Below are positions 18,457 through 28,652 of a stretch of 54,643 bases of DNA, piece by piece. Made by a program: the position numbers and the translations under genes. The DNA is from an uncultured Paracoccaceae bacterium. Its GTDB lineage: Bacteria > Pseudomonadota > Alphaproteobacteria > Rhodobacterales > Rhodobacteraceae. The stretch covers positions 1-54,643 of the forward strand of contig CAJWHE010000010.1 of assembly GCA_913041145.1 (NCBI GenBank), given 5' to 3'. How positions within the stretch are numbered: position 1 is the stretch's first letter; every line of letters starts with the position of its first letter. The notes below the pieces were generated by a model, which saw only the letters and a list, made by a program, of their open reading frames with translations, made no database searches and was not told the DNA's origin.

Positions 18457-18468
18457 ACTTAATACTTT
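18433..18468. terminator. Perfect 16-bp inverted repeat across the tkt stop codon
   Basis: AAAGTATTAAGTTTAC (18433-18448) is exactly complementary to GTAAACTTAATACTTT (18453-18468) around the loop TTGG. The last five tkt codons and the TAA (18454-18456) lie inside it. There is no clear T-run after it, so it is not a textbook terminator. It could protect the mRNA 3' end or stop transcription in both directions before the convergent grxD. Confidence 0.6.
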
Positions 18469-18517
18469 GTAATTTTGAGGATTTGTTTTAAGAGGTTATT
18501 TATTGAAGATTAAGTTT

Positions 18518-18880
18518 TTAACTATTTGTGGCTCTGATTTTATCAGCAGCCTCTTTGTCATAGGGTATTTTTTGGTCTTCAAGAAGAGTATCAAGTTCTC
18601 CAGAAAGAGTCATTTCTGTTATTATGTCACATCCTCCAACAAACTCTCCATTTACATATAGTTGTGGGACTGTTGGCCAATCTGAATAAATTTTTATACC
18701 TTCTCGAATTGACTCATCTCCAAGTACATTTATATCTTTAAAATCCACTCCCATATAATTTAAAATTCCAGATACTTTGTTTGAAAAACCACATTGGGGT
18801 GCAGCTTTTGTTCCTTTCATAAATAATACAACATTATTACTTTTCACCGTTTCATTTATTTCTTGCTGTGTGTTTTCCAT
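18518..18880 (-). CDS. grxD: Monothiol glutaredoxin Grx4
   Basis: This 120-residue protein is a monothiol glutaredoxin of the CGFS class, with Cys30 in PQCGFSNK. Such proteins bind a [2Fe-2S] cluster as a dimer or with BolA and pass it to targets, and do little disulfide chemistry. The [19 protein letters not shown] segment carries the glutathione-binding cis-proline and Gly-Gly. The adjacent bolA-like gene upstream on the same strand supports the Grx4-BolA pairing known across life. Confidence 0.95.
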   Translation of the reverse strand: MENTQQEINETVKSNNVVLFMKGTKAAPQCGFSNKVSGILNYMGVDFKDINVLGDESIREGIKIYSDWPTVPQLYVNGEFVGGCDIITEMTLSGELDTLLEDQKIPYDKEAADKIRATNS

Positions 18881-18911
18881 AATATTTTCCCTCAGTTTTT
18901 TTATAATTCAA

Positions 18912-19154
18912 TTAATTAGGTATTTTCGTTGTTAATGCTAAAGCATGAAGTTCACCGTTTGAGCCATCCATTTTTCCTTTTAGTGATGCATAGACTGCTC
19001 TTTGTTGCTGCACTCTATTTTTGCCACGGAAACTTTCATCTGTAACTTCGGCAGCGTAATGATTTCCATCTCCAGCAAGGTCGGTAATTGTAACTTTTGC
19101 CTTGGGAAAAGTTTCTTTAATTAGGTTTTCTATTTCTTTTGCTTGCATTGCCAT
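18912..19154 (-). CDS. BolA/IbaG family protein
   Basis: This 80-residue protein has the BolA fold pattern: an N-terminal helix (IENLIKETFP), strands, the loop DGNHYAAEV (candidate cluster ligand His) and RVQQQRAVYASLKGKMDG followed by ELHALALTT. BolA proteins with monothiol glutaredoxin form mixed [2Fe-2S] dimers. I start at the ATG at 19154 because GGAGG lies eight bases upstream; the frame continues five codons further up. It sits 31 bases before grxD, in one operon with it. Confidence 0.92.
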   Translation of the reverse strand: MAMQAKEIENLIKETFPKAKVTITDLAGDGNHYAAEVTDESFRGKNRVQQQRAVYASLKGKMDGSNGELHALALTTKIPN

Positions 19155-19213
19155 TTTCTTAACCTCCAATTGTTAATATAAAAATAAGGTTTTTATAATG
19201 TCTTACAAGTGCC

Positions 19214-21376
19214 TTATTTCCCAAAAGAGTTTTCAAAGCTATTTTTATATAATGGGGTCAATTCATTTATTGACGAGTTATATCTCCCTATTTGAATTTT
19301 TTCTTCAATAAAACTACCTACTATCTCCGTATGAACGTCATTTTTTACTGATTCATCAATTAGCTTATTAGCTTTATCTAGCGAACACCCAACGAGGTAT
19401 CTACCTTGATCTTCTCCAAAGATAAAACTGATATCCCTCTCAAATAGGTTAAAACCTAAATTCGATTCAGTCGCCATTTCAAAAATAGCAAGTGCTAGTC
19501 CACCATCTGAACAATCTGTACAGGCTTCAATTAAATCGGTGTGACTCCTGATAAATTCTCCATTTTTTCGTTCTTTTTCTAAATTTACTTTTGGAACCTC
19601 TCCATCTTCCTTATCAAACATTTCTGCAAGTAAGGCGGATTGCCCAAGTTCTCCAACTGTTTCCCCCACTAGTACGGCTAGATATTCATTTTTTACTTTA
19701 CCCTTTATCATGTTATTGATGTTATGGATAATCCCTACGGCTCCAATTGTCGGTGTTGGAAGAATAGCATGCCCATCGGTTTCATTGTATAATGAGACAT
19801 TTCCAGAAACTATTGGCATATTTAATACTTTTACTGCTTCGGTTATTCCTTGTATGGCTTCTACGAGTTGCCCCATAATCTCTGGCTTTTCTGGGTTACC
19901 AAAATTTAAGTTGTCAGTAGAAGCGAGGGGGGTAGCTCCAACGGCTGTGAGATTTCGATATGCTTCTGCAACTGCTTGTTTGCCACCTTCTTTAGGGTTA
20001 GCTTTTACATATCGAGGAGTTACATCACTTGTGAAAGCTAACGCTTTATTGGTGTTAGGAACTTTTACTACACCTGCTGGAAAGCCTGAAGAGCAAATAG
20101 TATTAGCCTGAACTTCACTATCATATTGTTCCCAAATCCAATGTTTGCTGGAGTAATTTGAGCTTGCGATCAACTTTTTTAGACCTTCAATCGGATTGAC
20201 TGGAGGTAGTTGCTCTAAAGCTTTTGGCTTTGACGTTGAAGACCAGGCTCTATCATATTCAGGGGCGTCTCCAGACAAAGCTTTTAGTGGTAAATCTGCT
20301 TTTACTTCGTTGTTATGAAATATTATAAATCTGTCTTCCTCTATAGTTTCTCCAACAACAGAAAAATCTAAATCCCATTTATCAAATATTAATTCTGCTT
20401 TAGATTCAGATCCTGTATTTAAAACCATAAGCATACGCTCTTGGGACTCGCTTAGCATCATTTCGTATGCGCTCATGCCTGGTTCTCTTGTCGGCACTTT
20501 GTTTAAATCTAATTTTATACCTAATCCACCCTTATCACCCATTTCTACTGCAGAACAGGTCAGACCAGCAGCGCCCATGTCTTGAATCGAAATTATTGCT
20601 CCAGTTGCCATAAGTTCTTGGCATGCCTCCATTAATCTCTTTTCAGTGAAAGGATCACCTATTTGTACATTGGGACGCTTTTCTTCAATAAATTCATCAA
20701 ATTCTGCAGAAGCCATAGTGGCTCCACCAACTCCGTCTCTTCCAGTTTTGGCACCAACATAAACCACCTTCATTCCGACACCGGATGCAGCAGAGTAAAA
20801 AATCTTATCTTTATCTGCTAGACCGGCAGCGAATGCGTTAACTAGGCAATTCCCATTATATGCTGAATGAAAGCGGGTCTCTCCACCTACGGTTGGAACT
20901 CCAAAACAATTTCCATACCCCCCTATGCCAGCAACAACTCCATTTACGAGTTGTTTAGTTTTTGGATGTTTAACCTCTCCAAATGAAAGAGAGTTCATTA
21001 CAGCAATTGGACGTGCACCCATTGTAAATACGTCTCTTAATATCCCACCAATACCGGTTGCTGCCCCTTGATATGGCTCAATATAGGAGGGGTGGTTATG
21101 ACTTTCCATCTTAAAAACGACGGCTTGGTTATCCCCTATATCTACTACACCGGCATTTTCTCCTGGACCACAAATTACTTGTGAGCCTTCAGAATACAGC
21201 ATACGCAGCCATTTTTTTGAAGACTTATATGAACAATGTTCGTTCCACATTGCTGAAAAAATTCCCAACTCAGTAAAAGTGGGAGTACGCCCAATAAGCT
21301 CTAAGATTTTCTTAAACTCATTGGGCTTAAGACCGTGGCTTTCAATAACTTCTGGAGTTATGCATGGCTCTGACAT
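19214..21376 (-). CDS. purL: Phosphoribosylformylglycinamidine synthase II
   Basis: PurL, with PurS and PurQ, converts FGAR to FGAM in purine synthesis using ATP and glutamine-derived ammonia. The 720 residues match the small, PurS/PurQ-dependent form. N-terminal features are [26 protein letters not shown] and [13 protein letters not shown] with the MESHNHPS signature; the duplicated AIR-synthase-like half follows. I start at the ATG at 21376 (MSEPCITPE) because AGAGGAAA precedes it; the frame is open 19 codons more. The bolA-like gene follows 59 bases on. Confidence 0.97.
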   Translation of the reverse strand: MSEPCITPEVIESHGLKPNEFKKILELIGRTPTFTELGIFSAMWNEHCSYKSSKKWLRMLYSEGSQVICGPGENAGVVDIGDNQAVVFKMESHNHPSYIEPYQGAATGIGGILRDVFTMGARPIAVMNSLSFGEVKHPKTKQLVNGVVAGIGGYGNCFGVPTVGGETRFHSAYNGNCLVNAFAAGLADKDKIFYSAASGVGMKVVYVGAKTGRDGVGGATMASAEFDEFIEEKRPNVQIGDPFTEKRLMEACQELMATGAIISIQDMGAAGLTCSAVEMGDKGGLGIKLDLNKVPTREPGMSAYEMMLSESQERMLMVLNTGSESKAELIFDKWDLDFSVVGETIEEDRFIIFHNNEVKADLPLKALSGDAPEYDRAWSSTSKPKALEQLPPVNPIEGLKKLIASSNYSSKHWIWEQYDSEVQANTICSSGFPAGVVKVPNTNKALAFTSDVTPRYVKANPKEGGKQAVAEAYRNLTAVGATPLASTDNLNFGNPEKPEIMGQLVEAIQGITEAVKVLNMPIVSGNVSLYNETDGHAILPTPTIGAVGIIHNINNMIKGKVKNEYLAVLVGETVGELGQSALLAEMFDKEDGEVPKVNLEKERKNGEFIRSHTDLIEACTDCSDGGLALAIFEMATESNLGFNLFERDISFIFGEDQGRYLVGCSLDKANKLIDESVKNDVHTEIVGSFIEEKIQIGRYNSSINELTPLYKNSFENSFGK

Positions 21377-21470
21377 TACTTTATTTCCTCTAGTATTATT
21401 TATTACCAATAAATGAAAAATTAAGATTCTCAAAGAACCGTTTTTAAGTTCTTGATAGCTTTAACCATAC

Positions 21471-21484
21471 TGACTAGATAGTCA
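21471..21484. promoter_or_regulatory. Short palindrome upstream of purL
   Basis: TGACTAGATAGTCA has perfect 6-base arms around two central bases. It lies about 95 bases before purL and 73 bases past the end of the LysR gene. A role as an operator is only a possibility. Confidence 0.3.
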
Positions 21485-21556
21485 TTCAATCATTATAATT
21501 AGGGAGAAGATAAGTCATAATTTTAAAATACTTAATTACATTCTAATAAAAAAAAT

Positions 21557-22459
21557 TTATTCAAGGATAGATCTAGCTTTCTTTCGTTGTATCATTATTT
21601 CGTTTACTACAAAATCTCGAAAAGCAGCTATTCTTTTTGACTGGCGTAATTCCTCGGGGTAGGCAAGAAAAATTGGTACTACATTTGAAGAAAATTCTGG
21701 TAATATTCTTACTAACTCTGGGTTATCTATAGCTACATAATCGGGTAGTACGCCTATACCTAAGCCAAACCTTACTGCTTGAAGTACGCCAAAATAATTA
21801 TTAACCGTAAGAATCTTTTTTAAGTCATAGCTAAGCAATTCTTTAACTAAAGTCTCTCCAGCTGCTACCTGCTCAGAACTAACATTTTGAAATATTACAC
21901 GATGGGCCCTTAATTCAGTCAAAGTTTTAGGGACTTTATTTTTTTGTACGTAGCTTTTGTTTGCATACAAACATAACTGAACACTCATTAAACGTTTTCG
22001 AACAAGGTCTGCTTGACTAGGTTCTTTCATACGGATTGCAACATCCGCCTCTCGCATTGGCAAGTCTAATACACGCTCGCCAAGCATAAGATCAATATTC
22101 AGATCGGGATATTCCAGGAATAATGTTGATAACCGAGGAGCCAACCATAACGACCCAAAACCCATAGTGGTTGTTACTCGTAACTCTCCAAAAACCTCAT
22201 CTTCGCTATCTCTAATTCGAGCACTTGCCGCTTCTAATCTTTTTGACATAGATTTGGTTGCGTCAAAAAGTAACTCACCTTGCTCTGTTAAGATTAAGCC
22301 TCGAGCATGTCTGTGAAATAAGATTGTATTAAGGGATTCCTCTAAGGCTCGAATTTGACGAGATACAGCTGATTGTGACAGATGAATATTATCACCAGCA
22401 TGTGTTAGACTTCCAGCATCAGCTACTGCGTGGAAAACTCTTAGTTTATCCCAATCCAT
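21557..22459 (-). CDS. LysR-family transcriptional regulator
   Basis: A 300-residue LysR-type regulator: an N-terminal winged helix-turn-helix (MDWDKLRVFHAVADAGSL..AGDNIHLSQSAVSRQIRALEE, key residues SQSAVSRQI at about 29-37), a linker helix, and a periplasmic-binding-like effector domain from about residue 92. The effector is unknown. It is divergent from the indolepyruvate oxidoreductase gene across 152 bases, which suggests but does not prove that it controls that gene. A T-run lies just after its stop. Confidence 0.88.
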   Translation of the reverse strand: MDWDKLRVFHAVADAGSLTHAGDNIHLSQSAVSRQIRALEESLNTILFHRHARGLILTEQGELLFDATKSMSKRLEAASARIRDSEDEVFGELRVTTTMGFGSLWLAPRLSTLFLEYPDLNIDLMLGERVLDLPMREADVAIRMKEPSQADLVRKRLMSVQLCLYANKSYVQKNKVPKTLTELRAHRVIFQNVSSEQVAAGETLVKELLSYDLKKILTVNNYFGVLQAVRFGLGIGVLPDYVAIDNPELVRILPEFSSNVVPIFLAYPEELRQSKRIAAFRDFVVNEIMIQRKKARSILE

Positions 22460-22507
22460 TTAGTTACCCTCTATTTGTTATTGACTATAAAGGACTGTTG
22501 TGAAGAG

Positions 22508-22528
22508 ATATAGTAATAAATATAGTAA
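22508..22528. repeat. Direct repeat between the LysR gene and the oxidoreductase gene
   Basis: ATATAGTAA occurs at 22508-22516 and 22520-22528, 12 bases apart start to start. It lies in the divergent promoter region, where a LysR-type protein would be expected to bind. Confidence 0.4.
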
Positions 22529-22611
22529 AGTGAATATCTTTAATAAGTCATTGATGAGTAGTAATTGTCCGATTAAGAATAGAATCGTAAACAGTAGGAA
22601 TTATAAAATTT

Positions 22612-25600
22612 ATGACTGAAAGTTCTTTAAGTGATCGATTTGATTTAACAAAATCGGCTGTCTTACTTAATGGAACACAGGCTTTAGTTAGGTTGCTTCT
22701 TACTCAGAAAGCCCGAGATAAGGCGGCTGGTTTAAACACAGCAGGCCTTGTTACTGGGTATCGCGGTTCACCCCTTGGTGCGGTGGACAGTCAAATGTCA
22801 AAAGTTAAAAAAGAGCTCGATGATCATGATGTAGTATTCCAACCTGGCCTTAATGAGGATTTAGCCGCAACAGCCCTTTGGGGGTCTCAGCAAGCGGAAC
22901 TTAGAGGTGAAGGCTTGTTTGATGGAGTATTCGGGCTTTGGTATGGAAAGGGGCCGGGGGTGGATCGGTCTGGAGATGTTATGAAACACGCCAATATGGC
23001 CGGATCATCAACTTATGGTGGAGTTGTTATGGCAATGGGGGATGACCATACAGGCGAGAGTTCTACTGTTTTACATCAGTCTGATTTTGCTATGATTGAT
23101 GCTTCGATTCCAATTCTTTCACCTGCTGGAGTGCAAGAGATAATTGATTATGGGCTATACGGTTGGGCTTTGTCTAGGTTTACTGGTCTTTGGGTTGGTC
23201 TCAAGGTCATGAAAGATACTGTTGAAGCGACATCAGTTGTAGATGGAAATATAGATAGGGTAAGTTTTTCTTCGCCCCTATACGTTAAGCCTGAGGGAGG
23301 TTTGAACATAAGACTGGTAGATCAGCCAGTAGATCAAGAAGAACGTTTAGTGGATTATAAGATTGAAGCAGCTAGAAGTTTTGCTAAAGAAAATAATATT
23401 GATAAGTGTGTTTGGAAAGGTGGTCAAAATCCAAAAATAGGTTTTGTTGCGGCTGGCAAGAATTGGTTGGATCTAGTTCATTCTCTTTCTCTTTTGGGAA
23501 TTGATGAAAAGGATTCTGAACGACTTGGTATTACAACCTATAAAGTGGGTCAAATATGGCCACTTGATACTTTGTCATTTGAAAGTTGGGCGGACACTCT
23601 GGATTTAATAGTTGTTGTTGAAGAAAAGCGAAAAATTTTAGAAGGACAAATTAAGGAATATTTATTCGATAATTCAAAAGGAAGACGTGTCTACGGTGGT
23701 AAAAAACAAGGTGTGGAGCTATTCTCCTCGAAGTTTGCTCTTGATCCGGTAGAAATAGCTGAAAAAATTGGCTATATTTTAGAAGAGGAGGGGTGTGGAT
23801 CAGATAAGTTACTTTCAAATCTGCATTATGTTGTTAACTCAAGAAAAGCAGAAAATACCAGTGAGATAGCGAGTAGAATACCATATTTTTGTTCTGGATG
23901 CCCTCATAATTCGTCTACTAAAATTCCAGAAGGTTCTAGGGCTTACGCAGGTATTGGGTGTCACTATATGGCTCAATGGATGGATAGAGATACATTGGGA
24001 TACACTCATATGGGAGGAGAGGGGGCTAACTGGATTGGGGAGGCGCCGTTCTCATCTACCGGGCACGTATTCCAAAATATAGGAGATGGAACTTATAATC
24101 ACTCTGGCATTCAAGCAATTAGAGCTGCCGTATCATCTGACGTTAACGTAACGTATAAAATTCTTTTTAATGATGCTGTTGCGATGACAGGAGGGCAAGG
24201 AAATGATGGGGGACTTGACGCTCCTAGAGTTGTTGCTGAGTTAAATGCAATTGGTGTTAAAAAAGTTGTTGTAGTATATGATGAAAAAGAAGATGTGAAT
24301 TTTGATTTATTTAACACTAGTGTTGAAACCTATGAGCGATCAGAACTTCAGAATGTTCAAAAAAAAATAAGAAATGAAAAGGGTGTCTCTGCTATTGTTT
24401 ATATACAAACATGTGCGGCAGAAAAGCGTCGTAGAAGAAAGCGTGGAAAATTTCCAGATCCGGATAAGAGAGTATTTATAAATACTGATGTATGTGAAGG
24501 CTGTGGAGATTGTGGTGTTCAGTCTAACTGCGTTTCTATAATACCTGTTCAAACTGAATTGGGTCGAAAAAGAGCTATTGATCAATCTTCGTGTAATAAA
24601 GATTTCAGTTGTGTGAAAGGGTTTTGTCCATCTTTTGTTACTGTTGAAGGAGCTAAAATCAAGTCTAAAGCATTTGGGGAGATTTTGCTCCCAGAACTGC
24701 CAGATCCGGTTCTTCCAAATATAAATGGCACTTATAATATTATCATTACCGGGGTAGGGGGTACTGGAGTTGTTACAATTGGTGCTGTTCTGGCTATGGC
24801 AGCCCATATTGATAATAAGGGTGCTGGGATGATGGAAATGGCAGGGCTGGCTCAAAAAGGTGGAGCCGTTCACATTCACTGTAGGCTAGCAGATAATCCA
24901 GAAGATATATCTGCAATCCGAGTAGCCACTGGAGAAGCTGATGCAATCATTGGTGGTGATTTAGTAGTTACATCTGGTTCAAAAACTATATCCCTAATGA
25001 AAGAACGCAGGACAAAAGCTATTGTTAATAGTCATGAAATTGTAACTGGTGAGTTTACTAGAGATACAGACTTTTTTATTCCCAATGATAGATTGAAACT
25101 CTCTTTAGAAGCTCGTCTTAAAGATGCCGTTAGTTTCTTTGATGCAACTGATTTAGCAAAGTTAACCTTAGGAGACTCTATTTACTCTAACATGATTATT
25201 TTTGGATCGGCCTGGCAGAAAGGTATGATACCATTATCCTATAACTCTATCAAAAAAGCTATTGAACTTAACGGGGCATCTACTGAACTAAACCTAAAAG
25301 CATTTGAAGTGGGCAGGTGGGCAATTCTTTTCCCAATTGATGCGGAGAAGGTTTATAAATCTAGGGTAACAGAGTTACCAAAAAACTTGCAGGAACGGAT
25401 TAAGTTTAGAGAAACACACCTAAAGGAATATCAGTCTGATAATTTAGCTAAGCGTTACATTGATTTTGTTAGTAGGTTTTCAGGTACTTTTTTAGAGGAT
25501 GCTGTAGCAGAAGGATATCATAAAGTACTTGCCTATAAAGACGAGTATGAGGTTGCTAGGTTACATACGAATACTATTTCAAAACTACGAGAGGAGTTTG

Positions 25601-26004
25601 ATGGTGAACTCAAAATAACTTATCACTTAGCTCCACCGGTTCTCTCAAAGCTAGGAAACGATGGTCGAGCAATGAAAAAAGAATACGGTTATTTTATGGG
25701 TAATGCTTTTAAAGTTCTTCGGAAAATGAAATTTTTGAGGGGTACCTATTTTGATGCTTTTGGGTATTCGAAAGAACGCAAAATGGAACGTGCACTGATT
25801 GATTTATATGAACAAGATTTGGGCGCTTTGGTAAATAGTGATATTACTAATAATGATGCTGCAATTTCTTTGGCCAGGTTGCCACTTCAAATAAGGGGTT
25901 TTGGACCTGTAAAGCAAAAAAATTATGAAGTAGCGATGAAAACGAGATTAGAACTACTTGAAATATTGGGGAGAAAAGATGTAACGAAAGTTGCAGCTGA
26001 ATAG
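22612..26004 (+). CDS. Indolepyruvate ferredoxin oxidoreductase, fused form
   Basis: This 1130-residue protein is a 2-oxoacid:ferredoxin oxidoreductase of the fused indolepyruvate type, which decarboxylates aryl pyruvates from aromatic amino acid breakdown to acyl-CoA. The N-terminal part has LVTGYRGSPLG near residue 46. A thiamine diphosphate region contains NIGDGTYNHSG near 487, and cysteines in PYFCSGCPHN lie before it. A ferredoxin-like cluster region (CEGCGDCGVQSNC then CNKDFSCVKGFCP, about 627-682) is followed by the gamma domain starting IITGVGGTGVVTIG. Substrate is inferred from family; the LysR gene is next door. Confidence 0.92.
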   Translation: MTESSLSDRFDLTKSAVLLNGTQALVRLLLTQKARDKAAGLNTAGLVTGYRGSPLGAVDSQMSKVKKELDDHDVVFQPGLNEDLAATALWGSQQAELRGEGLFDGVFGLWYGKGPGVDRSGDVMKHANMAGSSTYGGVVMAMGDDHTGESSTVLHQSDFAMIDASIPILSPAGVQEIIDYGLYGWALSRFTGLWVGLKVMKDTVEATSVVDGNIDRVSFSSPLYVKPEGGLNIRLVDQPVDQEERLVDYKIEAARSFAKENNIDKCVWKGGQNPKIGFVAAGKNWLDLVHSLSLLGIDEKDSERLGITTYKVGQIWPLDTLSFESWADTLDLIVVVEEKRKILEGQIKEYLFDNSKGRRVYGGKKQGVELFSSKFALDPVEIAEKIGYILEEEGCGSDKLLSNLHYVVNSRKAENTSEIASRIPYFCSGCPHNSSTKIPEGSRAYAGIGCHYMAQWMDRDTLGYTHMGGEGANWIGEAPFSSTGHVFQNIGDGTYNHSGIQAIRAAVSSDVNVTYKILFNDAVAMTGGQGNDGGLDAPRVVAELNAIGVKKVVVVYDEKEDVNFDLFNTSVETYERSELQNVQKKIRNEKGVSAIVYIQTCAAEKRRRRKRGKFPDPDKRVFINTDVCEGCGDCGVQSNCVSIIPVQTELGRKRAIDQSSCNKDFSCVKGFCPSFVTVEGAKIKSKAFGEILLPELPDPVLPNINGTYNIIITGVGGTGVVTIGAVLAMAAHIDNKGAGMMEMAGLAQKGGAVHIHCRLADNPEDISAIRVATGEADAIIGGDLVVTSGSKTISLMKERRTKAIVNSHEIVTGEFTRDTDFFIPNDRLKLSLEARLKDAVSFFDATDLAKLTLGDSIYSNMIIFGSAWQKGMIPLSYNSIKKAIELNGASTELNLKAFEVGRWAILFPIDAEKVYKSRVTELPKNLQERIKFRETHLKEYQSDNLAKRYIDFVSRFSGTFLEDAVAEGYHKVLAYKDEYEVARLHTNTISKLREEFDGELKITYHLAPPVLSKLGNDGRAMKKEYGYFMGNAFKVLRKMKFLRGTYFDAFGYSKERKMERALIDLYEQDLGALVNSDITNNDAAISLARLPLQIRGFGPVKQKNYEVAMKTRLELLEILGRKDVTKVAAE

Positions 26005-26096
26005 AAGATAGAACAAAACCCGTTATATTAGGTAATCTCATTAATTTTAAAATAATCCACTAAAAAGTTAAATAACCTTATATTAGCCATGTTTTA

Positions 26097-26333
26097 TTAC
26101 ATCTTCATAAGTAAATAGATCTGTTCTTCATCACTAATATCTTTCTTTAATATTTTGTTGCCAGACTCATGACAGAAATGGGGAATATCAATTATAGCAG
26201 CTGGATCATCTGCCATTACTCGTAAAATACTACCTTTTTGCATTTCTTTTAATTTTTTTCGGATTTTTAAAACTGGTAGAGGGCACAATAATCCAGTTGA
26301 ATCTAATTCAGAATCCCAATGATACTTGGTCAA
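26097..26333 (-). CDS. TusA-family sulfurtransferase
   Basis: This 78-residue protein has the TusA signature DSTGLLCPLPVLKIRKKL with the sulfur-carrying cysteine in CPLP. TusA-like proteins relay persulfide sulfur, for example to tRNA thiolation or molybdenum cofactor; mnmA is nearby at 28.7 kb, but a link is inference. The start is TTG at 26333, with GGGAGGAG upstream; it overlaps by four bases the end of the ribbon-helix-helix gene, so translation is coupled. Confidence 0.9.
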   Translation of the reverse strand: MTKYHWDSELDSTGLLCPLPVLKIRKKLKEMQKGSILRVMADDPAAIIDIPHFCHESGNKILKKDISDEEQIYLLMKM

Positions 26334-26581
26334 TTACTATTCTCCTCCCGAAGTGAATTAGATTTTTGAATCTTGAAATAATTAAGTATGTAGAGCCGAA
26401 TAGCTGAAGCTAAGCCGCAATTTTGCTCTCTTTCGTAATCAATTTCGGAAGCTAATTCGTTAATCCCTTTTTTTTGCTCAGATGCTATTTCTTGGAATGA
26501 CTTCCAAAAATCCTCCTCTAATGTAACGGAAGTTTTATGTCTTCTTAATGTTAGTGAACGTTTTTTTGGTCTTGAAAGCAT
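26330..26581 (-). CDS. Ribbon-helix-helix domain protein
   Basis: An 83-residue basic protein with a predicted ribbon-helix-helix fold: a basic arm (RPKKRSLTLRRHKTSVTLE) whose strand would enter the DNA major groove, then two helices (EDFWKSFQEIASEQ and GINELASEIDYEREQ). A further helix with GLASAIRLYILNYFK follows. It resembles the RHH_4 family found next to fumC and sspB in alphaproteobacteria. Target genes are unknown. It is 44 bases after fumC and overlaps the TusA-like gene. Confidence 0.75.
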   Translation of the reverse strand: MLSRPKKRSLTLRRHKTSVTLEEDFWKSFQEIASEQKKGINELASEIDYEREQNCGLASAIRLYILNYFKIQKSNSLREENSN

Positions 26582-26625
26582 CTAAGAGATCTTTTTATTT
26601 TGATTTCTAGTTAGTGAGAATAAGT

Positions 26626-28017
26626 TCATCTTGGACCGATCATTTTCTCAGGCCTGACAACTTGGTCAAACTCTTCAGCCGTGACAAATCCTAGATTTAC
26701 TGCTTCTTGTTTCAGGGTTGTTTTGTTTTTGTGAGCTGTTTTTGCAACCTTTGTAGCATTATCGTAACCAATTTTTGGGGCCAAGGCTGTAACAAGCATC
26801 AAGCTCTCTTGCATCAAATGTTTAATTCTCTCCTCGTCAGCTTTAATTCCAATGACACAGTTATTGGTGAATGCAAGGGCTGCGTCGCCAAGCAATTGGA
26901 TGGACTGTAATAAATTATATGCCATCATCGGTTTGTAAACGTTCAGTTCAAAATGCCCTTGAGACCCCGCAAAGCCAATAGCGGCATCATTGCCAAAAAT
27001 CTGTATACAAACTTGAGTGATAGCTTCGCATTGAGTTGGATTTACTTTACCGGGCATTATAGAGGAGCCTGGTTCGTTTTCAGGTAAAATAAGCTCACCT
27101 AGCCCACTTCTTGGCCCTGAGCCAAGAAACCTTATATCATTTGCAATTTTAAAAACACTTGCTGCAACTGTTTTTAGAGCACCAGACATCTCCACGATTG
27201 CATCATGTGCTGCAAGGGCCTCAAATTTATTCGGTGCTGTTTTAAAATTAATACCTGTGATTTTAGAAATTTGAGAAGCAACTTTCGTGTCCCAACCTTT
27301 TTCTGTACTTAAACCTGTTCCTACAGCAGTCCCACCTTGTGCTAACTCAAGAATGTTTTCCACTCCATGCTCAATTCTTTTAATTCCCATATAGACTTGA
27401 TGTGAGTAACCTGAGAATTCTTGACCTAGAGTAAGTGGAGTTGCATCCATTGTATGGGTTCGACCAATTTTGATAATTCCTGAAAATTCTTGAACTTTTA
27501 ACTCTAATCCTTTATGGAGTTCCTTTAACTTTGGAAGAAAATTGTTATAGGTAGATTCTGCAATTGCTATATGCATTGCCGTAGGAAAAGTATCGTTTGA
27601 TGATTGGCCCATATTGCAGTGATCATTAGGATGTACTGGGTTTTTTGATCCTATTTCACCTCCAAGTAATTCAATTCCTCTATTTGCTATTACTTCATTA
27701 GCATTCATGTTTGACTGAGTGCCAGATCCAGTTTGCCAAACTACAAGTGGAAAATTACTATTTAGATCTCCGGCAATGACCTCCTCAGACGCTTTGATTA
27801 TGACATCAGCAATTGTAGAAGTAAGTTTTCCAGATTCTTTGTTAACAGTTGCGCATGCTTTTTTAATTATCCCCAACGCTCTGATAATCGCTATAGGTTG
27901 TCGTTCCCATCCTATTGGAAAGTTTGCTAGTGATCGTTGGGTTTGAGCCCCCCAGTACTTATCCTTGGGCACTTCGATTTTTCCAAAACTATCAGTTTCC
28001 GTTCGAGTATTATTCAT
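26626..28017 (-). CDS. fumC: Class II fumarate hydratase
   Basis: FumC interconverts fumarate and malate in the TCA cycle without an iron-sulfur cluster, so it is oxygen-stable. The 463-residue protein has the family signature [11 protein letters not shown], the [13 protein letters not shown] segment near residue 97, and [12 protein letters not shown] near 183. Length and sequence are typical. It lies between sspB and the ribbon-helix-helix gene with 113 bases before its start, so it probably has its own promoter. Confidence 0.97.
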   Translation of the reverse strand: MNNTRTETDSFGKIEVPKDKYWGAQTQRSLANFPIGWERQPIAIIRALGIIKKACATVNKESGKLTSTIADVIIKASEEVIAGDLNSNFPLVVWQTGSGTQSNMNANEVIANRGIELLGGEIGSKNPVHPNDHCNMGQSSNDTFPTAMHIAIAESTYNNFLPKLKELHKGLELKVQEFSGIIKIGRTHTMDATPLTLGQEFSGYSHQVYMGIKRIEHGVENILELAQGGTAVGTGLSTEKGWDTKVASQISKITGINFKTAPNKFEALAAHDAIVEMSGALKTVAASVFKIANDIRFLGSGPRSGLGELILPENEPGSSIMPGKVNPTQCEAITQVCIQIFGNDAAIGFAGSQGHFELNVYKPMMAYNLLQSIQLLGDAALAFTNNCVIGIKADEERIKHLMQESLMLVTALAPKIGYDNATKVAKTAHKNKTTLKQEAVNLGFVTAEEFDQVVRPEKMIGPR

Positions 28018-28130
28018 TTTTTATTTCTCCATTTAACAGAAAAAAATTAGTTTAAATTTTACAACCTTAATACTTTTTCTAACTTTTTTAAAGTTTAGCT
28101 GAATTTGGTTCCATTACTAGAGTACCTTAT

Positions 28131-28610
28131 TTATTTACGGAAACTATCAAGACTAATTACTTTTTGATCAGATGAATCAGTTTTTTGACTTTTTGATGAA
28201 TTTTTAGGAACAAGGTTTTTATCTATTTCTTCATTCGGTTCATCTAACTTTTTAGTAATATTTTTTTCAAACTTAAGCCCAAACTCTACAGATGGATCTG
28301 CAAAAGTTATTATTGAGTCTATTGGGATCGATAGCATTTCAGGGGTATCACCAAAGTTCAGTACAATTTCAAAATGTTCATTAGTTACTTTTAATTCGTC
28401 GAACCAATGCTGGATTATAATTGTCATTTCGTTTGGGTATTTTTCTAACAACCAGTCATTAATAGAAACTCCGGGGTATCTTGGATCAAAAGTGATATAA
28501 AAATGATGGTTACCAGGTAAGCCATCTCGTTGGATGTCTGAAAGAACATCTACAATTAAATGACGCATGGCGATTTGCATTTTGTCAGTATAGTCGATTT
28601 TTTCAATCAT
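28131..28610 (-). CDS. sspB: SspB, ClpXP protease adaptor
   Basis: SspB delivers ssrA-tagged peptides to ClpXP. The 159-residue protein has the Sm-like substrate-binding domain of the alphaproteobacterial type (FYITFDPRYPGVSINDWL near residues 42-59 and VLNFGDTPEMLSIP near 103-116). A low-complexity charged linker and a short conserved tail VISLDSFRK follow; that tail is where the ClpX-docking peptide is found. It starts 42 bases after mnmA on the same strand. Confidence 0.92.
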   Translation of the reverse strand: MIEKIDYTDKMQIAMRHLIVDVLSDIQRDGLPGNHHFYITFDPRYPGVSINDWLLEKYPNEMTIIIQHWFDELKVTNEHFEIVLNFGDTPEMLSIPIDSIITFADPSVEFGLKFEKNITKKLDEPNEEIDKNLVPKNSSKSQKTDSSDQKVISLDSFRK

Positions 28611-28652
28611 GTATTTACCCTAATACTTATTTAATCATAATTTACTATTTTT

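Noticed and set aside
24340-24879. 179-residue minus-strand frame
   Set aside because: It lies wholly inside the oxidoreductase gene in a region with known domain motifs; composition is Ser/Thr/Asn-rich as expected of a shadow frame.
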